The notes below the pieces were generated by a model, which saw nothing but the letters and a program-made list of their open reading frames with translations, was not told the origin of the DNA and did not search any database. From contig CALNYW010000005.1 in assembly GCA_942490985.1 (NCBI GenBank), positions 62,001-126,000 of the forward strand: a stretch of DNA of 64,000 bases, in the 5' to 3' direction. Both the position numbers and the translations under genes were made by a program. Origin of the DNA: Thiosocius sp942490985 (lineage in GTDB: Bacteria; Pseudomonadota; Gammaproteobacteria; Chromatiales; Chromatiaceae). Below are positions 1 through 8,717 of the stretch, in pieces (position 1 is the stretch's first letter; the number at the start of each line of letters is the position of its first letter).

Positions 1-1362
1 CAGCTGGCTGCGGAGCGGCGCCAGGCGTCGGTCTACCCGGGCGGCGACGCATTGGTTGCCGACGTCGGAATGCACCGCATAGGCGAAGTCGATGACGGTG
101 GCGTTTTTCGGCAAGACAAAAATTTGCCCGCGGGGGGTGAATACATAGACCTCATCAGGGAACAGATCGACTTTGACATGCTCGAGGAACTCGAGCGAGT
201 TACCGGAGTCTTTCTGCACCTCCAGCAGGTTGCGCAACCAGTCTGCCGCAGCGTCAGGCGTCAGCGCACCTGGACCGGCATCCTTGTACTGCCAGTGCGC
301 GGCGATACCCTCCTCGGCGACACTGTGCATCTCGCGCGTCCGTACCTGAATCTCTATCGGCAAGCCATGCGGGCCAAACAACACGGTATGCAGCGACTGA
401 TAGCCGTTGGCTTTCGGGATCGCGATATAGTCCTTGAATCTGCCGGGCACCGGACGATACAGGTTGTGCACGGCGCCCAACACCCGATAGCAGGTATCGA
501 CGCTGTCGACGATGATGCGGAACGCGTAAACATCCGCCAGCTCACTCAGTGAGACCTTTTTCTCCAGCATCTTGCGGTAGATGCTATAGACATGTTTTTC
601 GCGCCCGTAGACGTCGCTGTCGAAACCCTCCTGGTGCAGTCGGCTACGCAAGACCTGCTCGATATTGCCGACGACCTCCTTACGGTTGCCGCGACGCTTG
701 CGTAGCGCGGCACGCAGAATCTCATAGCGCCATGGCCAATGCGCCGCCATCCCGAGTTCTTCGAGCTCGTGGCGCATGCTGTTGATGCCGAGACGGTTGG
801 CGATCGGTGCATAGATATCGAGCGTCTCGCGGGCGATTCGACGGGCCTTGTTGGGACCCATCACCCCCAGCGTTCGCATGTTGTGCAAACGGTCCGCCAG
901 CTTGATCATGATGACCCGGATATCCTTGGTCATCGCCAGCATCATCTTGCGGAAATTTTCCGCCTGCGCTTCGGCACGCGAGCGGAATTTTATCTGGGTA
1001 AGCTTGCTGACGCCGTCGACCAACTCCGCGATTTCGGTGCCGAACTCTTCCGCCAGTTGGGTCTTCGCGGTCGGCGTATCTTCGATGACATCGTGCAGAA
1101 TCGCGGCCATCAGGCACTGATGGTCCATCTGCATCCCCGCGAGGATGCGGGCCACCGCCACGGGGTGGTAGATGTAAGGTTCGCCGGAGAGACGGCTTTG
1201 CCCTTCATGGGCTTCGGCGCCGAACAGGTAGGCGCGGTAGACCTCGCTGACCTGATCGGGGCTCAGATAGCTTTCGAGGTAGGTACAGAGGTCACTTATC
1301 AGAAAACGTGCGTCGTCGGAAATCGTCGCAGCCGATTCGCCGACGACTGGGGGTGCGCTCAT
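1..1362 (-). CDS. spoT: Bifunctional (p)ppGpp synthetase/hydrolase SpoT (partial, C-terminal part outside window)
   Basis: The enzyme makes and degrades the stringent-response alarmone (p)ppGpp in the cytoplasm. About 454 codons are present. The N-terminal HD hydrolase domain shows YIYHPVAVA, ILHDVIEDT and MIKLADRLHNMRTL. The synthetase domain follows with GREKHVYSIYRKM, ADVYAFRII and IPKANGYQSLHT. The TGS and ACT regulatory domains lie beyond position 1. Both the HD-box His-Asp and the synthetase motifs look intact, so this is a SpoT-type bifunctional enzyme, not RelA. The chosen ATG at 1360-1362 lacks a strong ribosome site; an in-frame GTG 21 nt upstream is an alternative. It lies 29 nt downstream of rpoZ on the same strand, the usual gmk-rpoZ-spoT order. 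Confidence 0.95.
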   Translation of the reverse strand, partial: MSAPPVVGESAATISDDARFLISDLCTYLESYLSPDQVSEVYRAYLFGAEAHEGQSRLSGEPYIYHPVAVARILAGMQMDHQCLMAAILHDVIEDTPTAKTQLAEEFGTEIAELVDGVSKLTQIKFRSRAEAQAENFRKMMLAMTKDIRVIMIKLADRLHNMRTLGVMGPNKARRIARETLDIYAPIANRLGINSMRHELEELGMAAHWPWRYEILRAALRKRRGNRKEVVGNIEQVLRSRLHQEGFDSDVYGREKHVYSIYRKMLEKKVSLSELADVYAFRIIVDSVDTCYRVLGAVHNLYRPVPGRFKDYIAIPKANGYQSLHTVLFGPHGLPIEIQVRTREMHSVAEEGIAAHWQYKDAGPGALTPDAAADWLRNLLEVQKDSGNSLEFLEHVKVDLFPDEVYVFTPRGQIFVLPKNATVIDFAYAVHSDVGNQCVAARVDRRLAPLRSQL

Positions 1363-1391
1363 CTCAGTGCGCGTCGCATCCACTCCGGCAT

Positions 1392-1679
1392 CTACTCATC
1401 ATCGTTGCCCATCTCGACTACGCCAAGTTGGCCGGCCAGCGCAGCCGCGAGTTCGTCGTCGATCGACTCGGTGGTCTCTTCCGGTTCGGCAACCGTCTCT
1501 TCGGAGATCAAGCCCTCGGCGATTTCCCGAAGTGCGACCACGGTTGGCTTGTCGTTTTCCCACGGCACCAGTGGATCGACACCGTTGACCAGTTGGCGCG
1601 CACGGCGACTGGCGAGGAGAACGAGGTCGAAACGGTTATCGACGTTATTGAGGCAATCTTCGACGGTGATACGGGCCAT
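1392..1679 (-). CDS. rpoZ: RNA polymerase omega subunit
   Basis: This is the small subunit that assists assembly and stability of RNA polymerase and, with DksA, forms part of the ppGpp-binding site. The 95-residue product starts MARITVEDCLNNVDNRFDLV and continues with the family's LLASRRARQL and VALREIAEGLI. The C-terminal half is acidic, as is usual. It sits between gmk and spoT on the same strand, placing an alarmone target and the alarmone enzyme in one operon. The ATG start agrees with the family N-terminus. Confidence 0.97.
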   Translation of the reverse strand: MARITVEDCLNNVDNRFDLVLLASRRARQLVNGVDPLVPWENDKPTVVALREIAEGLISEETVAEPEETTESIDDELAAALAGQLGVVEMGNDDE

Positions 1680-1747
1680 GGCGCGTTGACAACTCCAGCA
1701 CTGATAAATTTGATCGCGAACTTTCTATTGTAAGAAGATTTGGCCCG

Positions 1748-2359
1748 TTAGCCAAGCATCTTGACCAGCGATCCGGCCGCGGCATCCGCTTGCCGCGGTT
1801 CACGCAGGCGTTCGGCCCGGAAAATCGCCTGCAGATCGGCGAGCGCCGTATCAAAATCATCATTGAACACCAGGTAGTCGTATTCGGGGAAATGCGACAG
1901 CTCGCTGCGCGCATCCGCCATCCGGCGCTGGACGACCTCCTCGCTGTCCTGCCCACGACCGGACAGGCGCTCGCGCAACGCCGCAATACTCGGCGGTGCG
2001 ACAAAAATCGATACGGCGAGCGGGAAACGTTGTCGGACCTGGCGCGCCCCCTGCCAATCGATCTCCAGGATCACATCCTGCCCGGACGCCAATTGGGCCT
2101 TAACGGCCGACTCTGACGTACCGTAAAAGTTGTCGAAGACCTGCGCATGTTCGAGAAAGGCACCTGCTTCGATGAGTGCCTCAAACTCGGCAACGCTGAC
2201 GAAATGGTAATGCACACCATCCTGTTCGCCGTCCCGCATCGGCCGGGTCGCATGCGAGACCGACATCACCAACCGGGTATCAGTCGGCACCAACTGCCGC
2301 AACAGGCTGGTTTTGCCCGCGCCCGACGGCGCCGAAACGATAAATAAGATACCTTCCAT
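1748..2359 (-). CDS. gmk: Guanylate kinase
   Basis: It converts GMP and ATP to GDP and ADP in purine nucleotide metabolism. The 203-residue protein has the P-loop SAPSGAGKTSL near residue 10. The GMP-binding region has VSHATRPMRDGEQDGVHY, and the lid has RLSGRGQDSEEVVQRRM. Length and motifs are those of bacterial Gmk. The gene follows yicC by 8 nt and precedes rpoZ by about 68 nt on the same strand. There is nothing unusual in the sequence. Confidence 0.97.
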   Translation of the reverse strand: MEGILFIVSAPSGAGKTSLLRQLVPTDTRLVMSVSHATRPMRDGEQDGVHYHFVSVAEFEALIEAGAFLEHAQVFDNFYGTSESAVKAQLASGQDVILEIDWQGARQVRQRFPLAVSIFVAPPSIAALRERLSGRGQDSEEVVQRRMADARSELSHFPEYDYLVFNDDFDTALADLQAIFRAERLREPRQADAAAGSLVKMLG

Positions 2360-2367
2360 ATTGCGGT

Positions 2368-3235
2368 CTACTCGATGTTCTGCACTTGCTCGCGCATCTG
2401 TTCGATGAGCACCTTCATCTCGACCGACACCGCCGTCGTCTCGCTGTCGGCTGACTTCGAACCCAGCGTATTCGCCTCACGATTGAGTTCCTGCATCAAG
2501 AAATCGAGGCGACGTCCGACCGGTTCGTCTTGGCTCAATACGCGGGCGACCTCGTCGAGGTGAGTGCTCAAGCGATCCATTTCTTCATCCACATCGAGAC
2601 GCTGCGCAAGCAGCGCCATTTCCTGTTCGAGCCGGTCTGGATCTGGGCTTTCGAGAACCTCTGCCAGCCGGCTACGGAGCCGTTGCCGTACAGCGTCGAT
2701 CACCAGTGGCATGCGTTCACGGGCCTGGGTGACCTGCTCACGCATCGCCGTCAGGCGCTGTTCAACCAGCGCGGACAGTCGCTCGCCCTCGCGCTCGCGC
2801 GCCTCAATCAGCGCATCAAACGCCTTCTCAAGTAACTCGAGCGCGGCCGTCTGCACTGGCGACAAATCTTGTTCGCCCGTTTCCATCACACCCGGCCAAC
2901 GCAGCACATCCATGATGCTCGGATGATGCGAACTGTGCAGCCGATGCGCCACTCGATCTGAGGCCGCCAGGATTTGTTCAACGAGCTTGTCATTGACCTG
3001 CAACGCGCCGCCTTGCACCAATCGCTGCACGGTAGCGAAGATTGCATTCGATCTTGCCGCGACCGAGGCGCTTATTAACCCGCTCACGCACGACCGGCTC
3101 GATTCCCCGCAGGTCTTCCGGAAGCCGGACCGTTGCCTCCAGGTAACGGTGATTAACCGAACGTATTTCCCATGTGAGCTCGCCCCACTCGCCGTGTCCC
3201 TGCTGGCGCGCAAACGCCGTCATGCTTCGAATCAT
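2368..3235 (-). pseudogene. yicC: YicC-family RNA endonuclease, interrupted by a frameshift
   Basis: YicC proteins (about 290 residues) are RNA-binding endoribonucleases acting on small RNAs. The first 68 codons from ATG 3235 (MIRSMTAFARQQGHGEWGEL, then GRGKIECNLRY) match the family N-terminus. That frame then runs into a stop at 2990. The rest of the protein, from VNDKLVEQIL through VGRRLDFLMQELNREANTL to the typical end EQMREQVQNIE, is in the next frame. Compared with E. coli YicC the gap between the two parts is 34 nt instead of 33, which points to one extra base between about 3000 and 3031. A Shine-Dalgarno-like TGAGG precedes the ATG. This may be a true mutation or a sequence error; both halves are otherwise well conserved, which favours a recent event or an error. 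Confidence 0.85.
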
Positions 3236-3333
3236 TCGAACCTCAGGTCATACGCCGGCATCCCGTTGATACCGACCGTTGCGTGTATCATAAGGGTCAT
3301 CCCCCCTCAACGCACCGTGCCGCTTACGCCAGC

Positions 3334-4254
3334 ATGTCATCGACTCCACGCGACAGTCTTCCGATTGGCACCGTGCTCGACTGCTATCGCATCACGAAGC
3401 TGATTGGTAGCGGCGGCTTCAGCCTGATCTATCTCGCCGAAGACGAAGACAATCACGATGAAGTGGCGATCAAGGAATATCTGCCGAAACGTTTTGGCGT
3501 ACGTCAGGATAAATTTGCGGTCTCGGTCGTCGAGGAGGCAAAGTACGAAAGCTTTCAACGCGGCCGCCGCCTGTTCTACCAGGAGGCCCGCGTGCTCGCG
3601 ACGCTGCGCCATCCCAACATCGTGCATGTGCGCAACTGTTTCCTGGCCAACAATACCGCCTACCTGGTGATGAATTACGAGCCCGGGAAAAACCTCGGGC
3701 GCTACATCAAGAAACGTAAAGGGAAACTCAGCACCAATTTCTTGATGACCGTTTTCCCACCACTATTGGACGCCCTCGAGTTGATCCATTCGCGGCAACA
3801 TCTGCATCTCGATATCAAACCGAGCAACATACACCTCCGTCCCGGTGGGAACCCGCTGCTATTGGATTTCGGCGCGGCCTATCACCTCGATGATGTCGGC
3901 GACAAGAAAGCGCAAGTCGTCACCCCAGGTTTCTCACCAATCGAACAGTATTACGCGGCCGGTCAGGTCACGGCCTGCACTGACGTCTATGCGGCAGGGG
4001 CGACCATGCGTGCATGCATTGAGGGCAAACCCCCACCGTCAGCCGTTGAGCGTCATGCCGAAGACAAACTGACCCCCGCGATCGACGCGTTCGGCCGGCA
4101 TTACCCGCGAGAGGTGCTGGAGTCGATCGACTGGGCGATGCAAATCGACCATTCCCGTCGCCCGCGATCCGCCGGCGAGCTGCGCGACGCGCTGCTCGGC
4201 CGCATCCGCGTTCCCCGCGACATCTACAACGGCGCCGAGCAGGTTGTGGGATGA
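3334..4254 (+). CDS. Hanks-type serine/threonine protein kinase
   Basis: This is a soluble kinase-domain protein of 306 residues with no transmembrane or sensor extension. Visible motifs are the glycine loop GSGGFSLIYLAED, the lysine AIKEY, the catalytic loop HLDIKPSNIHL (HxD with Lys and Asn), DFGAAY for metal binding, and GFSPIEQY in the activation segment. It overlaps the following PP2C phosphatase by 4 nt (ATGA), so the two are translated together and presumably act on the same substrates. The start at 3334 was preferred over an upstream in-frame ATG at 3283 because the upstream residues look non-coding and lie in the divergent promoter shared with yicC. The substrates are unknown. Confidence 0.9.
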   Translation: MSSTPRDSLPIGTVLDCYRITKLIGSGGFSLIYLAEDEDNHDEVAIKEYLPKRFGVRQDKFAVSVVEEAKYESFQRGRRLFYQEARVLATLRHPNIVHVRNCFLANNTAYLVMNYEPGKNLGRYIKKRKGKLSTNFLMTVFPPLLDALELIHSRQHLHLDIKPSNIHLRPGGNPLLLDFGAAYHLDDVGDKKAQVVTPGFSPIEQYYAAGQVTACTDVYAAGATMRACIEGKPPPSAVERHAEDKLTPAIDAFGRHYPREVLESIDWAMQIDHSRRPRSAGELRDALLGRIRVPRDIYNGAEQVVG

Positions 4255-5012
4255 CCCAGACGTGTGGCAACTTCATTGCGGCCAAGTCGACGGCAACCGG
4301 GGCGCGCGACAACAATCAAGATCGCGGTTTCTTCCTGAACGACGGCGCCACACTGCTGCTAGGAATCGCCGATGGCCTGGGTGGCCATCCACGTGGCGAG
4401 GTCGCCGCACAGCTGCTCGCCGACGTCTGCGAGACGCAATTTCGCAGCCGTTCGCGGCCGCTCGAAGGGCCTGAGGAGTTTATGCTGGACTGCATCGGCC
4501 GCGCCCACCACGCGATCAGGCGTTTCGGCGAACGCCAGCAACCGCCGATAACCCCGCGGACGACCGCAGTGTTGGCGGTGGTTCAGGAAAACCGCGCGCG
4601 CTGGGCGCATGTCGGCGACAGTCGGCTCTACCTGTACCGTGACGAACAACTGCTGCTGCAGACAAGGGATCACTCACAAACGCAATACATCCGCCAGACT
4701 GTCGATGAACCGCCTCGTGCGCGGACCAGCTTGACACGCTGTCTGGGCGGCCTTCCCCGACCGCCAACGACAACCTGCAGCAGGCCACTATCGCTACAGC
4801 CCGGGGACTCATTGCTGCTGTGCTCGGATGGCCTTTGGAGTCAGACGCCCGAACCACAGCTCGCGGCGCTGTTCGACGGCAAACCCGATGATCTCGAGTC
4901 GCGCTTGCAGCAATTGGTGCAGCAAGCGGCGACAGTTATGGCGAGTGACAACGTGACCGCCGTGGCGTTGAGCTGGCTCGGACCGGCAGCCGCCGCGACA
5001 GACAATAATTGA
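4251..5012 (+). CDS. PP2C-family serine/threonine phosphatase
   Basis: This is a metal-dependent protein phosphatase, the antagonist of the kinase encoded directly upstream. The 253-residue protein carries the PP2C metal-binding signatures: RDNNQDRGFF, GIADGLGGHPRGE, HVGDSRLYLYR, LLLCSDGLW and SDNVTAVALSW. The key aspartates in DGLGGH, SDGLW and SDN are present. There is no membrane segment. The coupled kinase/phosphatase cassette lies between yicC and rph. Closest biochemical analogues are the PrpC/PppA/Stp1 phosphatases. Confidence 0.9.
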   Translation: MTQTCGNFIAAKSTATGARDNNQDRGFFLNDGATLLLGIADGLGGHPRGEVAAQLLADVCETQFRSRSRPLEGPEEFMLDCIGRAHHAIRRFGERQQPPITPRTTAVLAVVQENRARWAHVGDSRLYLYRDEQLLLQTRDHSQTQYIRQTVDEPPRARTSLTRCLGGLPRPPTTTCSRPLSLQPGDSLLLCSDGLWSQTPEPQLAALFDGKPDDLESRLQQLVQQAATVMASDNVTAVALSWLGPAAAATDNN

Positions 5013-5075
5013 TAACTTATAAGAACCTACCGCGACTACCGCAATCGACCAACACCGCAATATCCAGGAGAGACC

Positions 5076-5795
5076 ATGCGACCCAGTGGCAGAGCCGCAG
5101 ACCAGATGCGCCCGATTTCATTTGCACCCAATTTCACGATGCATGCCGAAGGATCCGTCCTGGTGGCGTTTGGCAACACCAAGGTGATCTGCACCGCTTC
5201 GGTAGAAGAACGCCAGCCACGTTGGCTGCGCGACGAAAATCAGGGCTGGGTGACGGCCGAGTACGGCATGCTGCCGCGTTCCACGCACAGCCGCATGGGA
5301 CGGGAGGCGGCGCGTGGCGGCCAGGGTGGTCGGACGATGGAGATACAACGCCTGATCGGACGGTCAATGCGTGCGGCTGTCGACCTCAACCGGCTGGGCC
5401 CGCGGACCATCACGCTGGACTGCGACGTCATTCAGGCCGATGGCGGCACCCGGACCGCGGCCATCTCCGGTTCCTTCGTGGCGCTCAGCCAGGCACTCGC
5501 CGGACTGCGCCTGAGTGGCGCGCTGGAGGATGACCCCATCCTCGGCCACGTCGCCTCGGTGTCGGTCGGCATCTACAACGGCACCGCCGTGCTCGATCTG
5601 GACTATGCCGAAGATGCCGCCGCCGAAACGGATATGAATGTTGTCATGAACGACGAGGGACGTTTCATCGAGGTGCAGGGAACCGCCGAGGGCGCGCCTT
5701 TCACGAGTGAGGAAATGACCGCGATGTTTGACCTGGCTCGTTTGGGGATCACGCAAATCATCGCCGGCCAGCAGGCCGCGCTGGACCGCGACTGA
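5076..5795 (+). CDS. rph: Ribonuclease PH
   Basis: This is a phosphorolytic 3'-5' exoribonuclease that trims tRNA 3' ends. It acts as a hexamer in the cytoplasm. The 239-residue product begins MRPSGRAADQMRPISF and carries the family signatures GNTKVICTASVEE, WVTAEYGMLPRSTHSR, RTITLDCDVIQADGGTRTA and the C-terminal TSEEMTAMFDLARLGI. The start has a good ribosome site (AGGAGA, 7 nt upstream). The gene precedes rdgB, as in many Gammaproteobacteria. It is full length, with no irregularity. Confidence 0.97.
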   Translation: MRPSGRAADQMRPISFAPNFTMHAEGSVLVAFGNTKVICTASVEERQPRWLRDENQGWVTAEYGMLPRSTHSRMGREAARGGQGGRTMEIQRLIGRSMRAAVDLNRLGPRTITLDCDVIQADGGTRTAAISGSFVALSQALAGLRLSGALEDDPILGHVASVSVGIYNGTAVLDLDYAEDAAAETDMNVVMNDEGRFIEVQGTAEGAPFTSEEMTAMFDLARLGITQIIAGQQAALDRD

Positions 5796-5828
5796 ACCGC
5801 CCCCATGCTCAACAAAGGAGCTAACACC

Positions 5829-6422
5829 GTGGCCCGTATCGTGCTCGCCAGCGGCAACAAAGGCAAAGTGAAAGAATTTAGCGAACTCCTCGCCGACGTC
5901 GACATCCGCGTCGTGCCTCAATCAGATTTCGGCGTGCCTGACGCCGAGGAGACCGGCCTGACGTTCGTTGAAAATGCCATCATCAAGGCGAGGAACGCCG
6001 CCGCACATACCGACCTGCCAGCCATCGCCGATGACTCGGGGCTGGAGGTGGACTACCTCAACGGGGCACCAGGGATCTACTCCGCACGCTATGCCGGCGG
6101 CGGCGGGAGTGCCGCCAACAACGCCAAACTGCTGCGCGTCCTCGACGGCATCGAACAAGACGGGCGTCGCGCCCGGTTTCGATGTGTGCTGGTGTTTTTG
6201 CGCCACGCTGACGACCCAACCCCACTGATCTGCCAGGGGACCTGGGAGGGCGAGATCCTCACTGCCGCTCAGGGAGAAGCCGGCTTTGGCTATGACCCGC
6301 TGTTTTACGTACCTTCTGAGCACTGCAGCGCCGCCGAGCTGTCGGCGGATCGTAAAAACGCGCTGAGCCATCGTGGCCAGGCGTTGCGTTGTTTATTGGC
6401 CGCGCTGCGAGATGCCCGCTGA
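5829..6422 (+). CDS. rdgB: dITP/XTP (non-canonical purine NTP) pyrophosphatase
   Basis: It hydrolyses dITP, ITP and XTP to monophosphates, keeping deaminated purines out of nucleic acids. The protein starts VARIVLASGNKGKVKEFSEL and contains VENAIIKARNAA, ADDSGLEVDYLNGAPGIYSA, GFGYDPLF and LSHRGQALR, all family hallmarks. The GTG at 5829 is preferred over ATG 5805 because a perfect AAAGGAG lies at 5814-5820, at correct spacing from the GTG, and the 197-residue product has the usual length. It lies 33 nt after rph and is probably cotranscribed. Confidence 0.95.
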   Translation: MARIVLASGNKGKVKEFSELLADVDIRVVPQSDFGVPDAEETGLTFVENAIIKARNAAAHTDLPAIADDSGLEVDYLNGAPGIYSARYAGGGGSAANNAKLLRVLDGIEQDGRRARFRCVLVFLRHADDPTPLICQGTWEGEILTAAQGEAGFGYDPLFYVPSEHCSAAELSADRKNALSHRGQALRCLLAALRDAR

Positions 6423-6436
6423 CACCGCAACCTGAG

Positions 6437-6790
6437 TCACCAGCGATACAAGATCCACTGGTTGATGTTGTTGTGGACCGGCTCGCCGGGCCGGTAGTCG
6501 AGCGTGCCGTCATTGTTGACGTCGACAAAATGATAGGGCGGCCCAACACGCGGCTGGACGCGCACCATGTACAGCTCACCATTACGCCGATATTCGTAAA
6601 CGACTTCGCGCTCCGTGCGTCGAATCGTGACCTCTGGCTCCAACGGCTGGCCTGATTGCAGCGGCGGCGGTGGTGGTGGTGGCGCACTAATCGGCTGAGG
6701 GTCCTCGGCGCCCGCGTTACTCGCTATAGACAGCAGCAATACGGTGACCAGAGCCAGCCCAGGAAACCCATCGATGTAATGACCGCGCAT
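6437..6790 (-). CDS. DUF2782 family periplasmic protein
   Basis: This is a 117-residue exported protein of unknown function. It has an N-terminal hydrophobic signal (GLALVTVLLLSIASNAGA, probable cleavage after NAGA), a proline-rich linker with eight prolines in a row interrupted once, and the DUF2782 core EPEVTIRRTEREVVYEYRRN followed by LYMVRVQPRVGPPYHFVD and a DVNNDGTLDY segment. Proteins of this family are found in many Gammaproteobacteria, often near polA or hom genes, without assigned function. It is on the opposite strand to rdgB, the two ending 14 nt apart. Confidence 0.8.
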   Translation of the reverse strand: MRGHYIDGFPGLALVTVLLLSIASNAGAEDPQPISAPPPPPPPLQSGQPLEPEVTIRRTEREVVYEYRRNGELYMVRVQPRVGPPYHFVDVNNDGTLDYRPGEPVHNNINQWILYRW

Positions 6791-6882
6791 GTTGTTACCA
6801 CCCCGCCTTGGGTTAATGCTTGTTCAGTTTGGCGTTATCGCGAGCGCCATTCCGAGACCCTCCGCGCAGTTTCACCCACTCG

Positions 6883-7611
6883 CTAGAGTTCGAGCAAGAT
6901 CTCCTGCTCGGCCTCGGACGGCTCGAGACTGCGTGTCTCGTAGTGCCGGAAGATCGCCTGCACGATCTCTTCCGGCTCATCGCACACCTGCATCAAGTCC
7001 ATATCATCGGCACCGATCGTCCCTTCCTTGATCAGCGTGTCCTGGAACCAGCCGAGCAACCCCTGCCAGAACGATGACCCGACCAAAATAATCGGGATCC
7101 GTCGCGACTTGCCAGTCTGCACCAACGTCAAGATTTCAGCCAATTCATCCAGCGTGCCGAATCCACCGGGCAGCACGACATAGGCCGATGCGTATTTCAC
7201 GAACATCACCTTGCGGGCGAAGAAGTGCCGAAAATTTAGCGAAATGTCCTGATACTGATTGGCGGTTTGCTCATGCGGCAATTCAATGTTCACGCCGATA
7301 CTGGGGGATTTGCCGGCCTGCGCACCCTTGTTCGCTGCCTCCATAATGCCGGGGCCGCCACCGCTGACCACCGAGAAACCGGCATCGGACAGCAAGCGTG
7401 CAGTCTGTTCGGCCTTTAGGTACCACGGGTGGTCCGGGCCAGTGCGCGCCGAGCCAAACACGCTGATCGATGGCCGGATCAGGCACAGGCGCTCGAAACC
7501 CTCGACAAACTCGGCCATGATCTGAAAGATCTTCCACGACTCGCGTTGCAGCTGCGCATCGGCGACGCGCTTGTCGATACGACGACCGATAACCTGGCCC
7601 TTTGATTCCAC
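6883..7611 (-). CDS. LOG-family protein (TIGR00730-type; nucleoside 5'-monophosphate phosphoribohydrolase-like)
   Basis: The Rossmann-fold core has SVFGSARTGPDHP, VVSGGGPGIMEAANKGA and VVLPGGFGTLDELAEIL. These are the GGGxGIMEA and PGGxGTLDE signatures of the LOG/PpnN group, which removes the base from nucleoside monophosphates. The 242-residue product begins at GTG 7611 (VESKGQVIGRRIDKRV). This start was chosen because related proteins begin with the same segment, while the upstream extension looks non-coding. A GGGA lies upstream at reasonable spacing. The true substrate (AMP, other NMPs or cytokinin monophosphates) cannot be told from sequence. Confidence 0.88.
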   Translation of the reverse strand: MESKGQVIGRRIDKRVADAQLQRESWKIFQIMAEFVEGFERLCLIRPSISVFGSARTGPDHPWYLKAEQTARLLSDAGFSVVSGGGPGIMEAANKGAQAGKSPSIGVNIELPHEQTANQYQDISLNFRHFFARKVMFVKYASAYVVLPGGFGTLDELAEILTLVQTGKSRRIPIILVGSSFWQGLLGWFQDTLIKEGTIGADDMDLMQVCDEPEEIVQAIFRHYETRSLEPSEAEQEILLEL

Positions 7612-7816
7612 CTGTTTGGTTCCCGTGTTTATTCTTAGCTGGCAACTATCGCACACCTGGCCCGCCCCGCGGCCGGGTCCGCCAAGTCGAAATTGCCTTG
7701 CCCGACACCAGGCATCTTGAACTTGGCCAAGTGGGACCTGACCGGTAGCATCGCATGTCCCGACTGACTGGCAAGCCAGTCGCCCACGCACGACCAACCA
7801 CAAAAGGTCTAAACCA

Positions 7817-8689
7817 ATGAAAGCAACGGTCATCGGCCTCGGGGCCATGGGTGCCGGCATTGCTGGCAATCTCTTTCGAGCCGGGCACCTGAGCCAGGCC
7901 TGGAACCGCTCGCCAGAGCGCGCCGCCGCGGCCGCCGAACAACACGGCTTTGCGATTGCTAACTCGCTGGAGGCCGCCGCCGGTCAAGCCGATCTGGTCA
8001 TCACGTCAGTGTCGGCAGACGCCGACCTGCTGGATGTCGTCGAACGCATCGCACCGGCCATGACAGCTGGGAGCATCGTCATGGATACGTCAACCGTCAG
8101 TATCGACACAGCGCGTCGTGTTGAGGAACGTCTGCAGGCACACGGCATCCATTTCCTCGACGCCCCCGTCTCCGGTGGCAAAGAGGGCGCCGAAAAAGCG
8201 ACCATGGTGATGATGGTGGGTGGCGAAGCCAATGTCCTCGAACACGTATCGCCGTTGCTGGATGCGATCAGTCGCAAAGTCGTGCATATGGGCCCGGTAG
8301 GCAGCGGCCAAGCCACCAAAGCGGTAAACCAGATCATGTGTGCCGGGGTGAACCAGGCCGTGACCGAGGCGCTGGCGTTTGGCCAGCATCAGGGCCTCGA
8401 TATGGACAAGGTCGTTGATGTGGTCAGCAGCGGGGCAGCCGGCAACTGGTTCGTCGAGCATCGTGGGCGAACCATGACCGCTGGCACCTTCGAGCCCGGT
8501 TTCCGCGTCGCCCTGCATCATAAAGACCTGAAGATATGCCAAACCATGCTGGCGGCTGACCATGTGCAGCTCCCCATGGTGGAGATGACGCTGGTGCACT
8601 ACGAGCGACTGATGGCAGCCGGGCATGGTGACGAGGACATCTCGGCGCTGTATCGCATCAAGAAACCGCTGTTTGACGACGAAACATAG
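7817..8689 (+). CDS. NAD(P)-dependent beta-hydroxyacid dehydrogenase (3-hydroxyisobutyrate dehydrogenase / tartronate semialdehyde reductase family)
   Basis: This 290-residue soluble oxidoreductase has the N-terminal dinucleotide-binding motif VIGLGAMGAGIAGNL. It also has the substrate-binding signature FLDAPVSGGKEGAE and the catalytic region GSGQATKAVNQIMCAG, with the conserved lysine. The C-terminal helical domain ends DISALYRIKKPLF. These features fit the HIBADH, GarR/GlxR and GLYR group. The precise substrate is not decidable, and a succinic-semialdehyde or glyoxylate reductase role is equally possible. The start MKATVIGLG is typical. The gene lies 28 nt before rep, with no clear functional tie. 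Confidence 0.88.
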   Translation: MKATVIGLGAMGAGIAGNLFRAGHLSQAWNRSPERAAAAAEQHGFAIANSLEAAAGQADLVITSVSADADLLDVVERIAPAMTAGSIVMDTSTVSIDTARRVEERLQAHGIHFLDAPVSGGKEGAEKATMVMMVGGEANVLEHVSPLLDAISRKVVHMGPVGSGQATKAVNQIMCAGVNQAVTEALAFGQHQGLDMDKVVDVVSSGAAGNWFVEHRGRTMTAGTFEPGFRVALHHKDLKICQTMLAADHVQLPMVEMTLVHYERLMAAGHGDEDISALYRIKKPLFDDET

Positions 8690-8717
8690 CGCCCCGCCGA
8701 GCCAGCAGTAGCCAATC

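Noticed and set aside
739..1689. Plus-strand open frame of 316 codons over spoT and rpoZ
   Set aside because: The minus strand encodes unmistakable SpoT and omega subunit sequences across the same bases; the plus frame has no recognisable domain.
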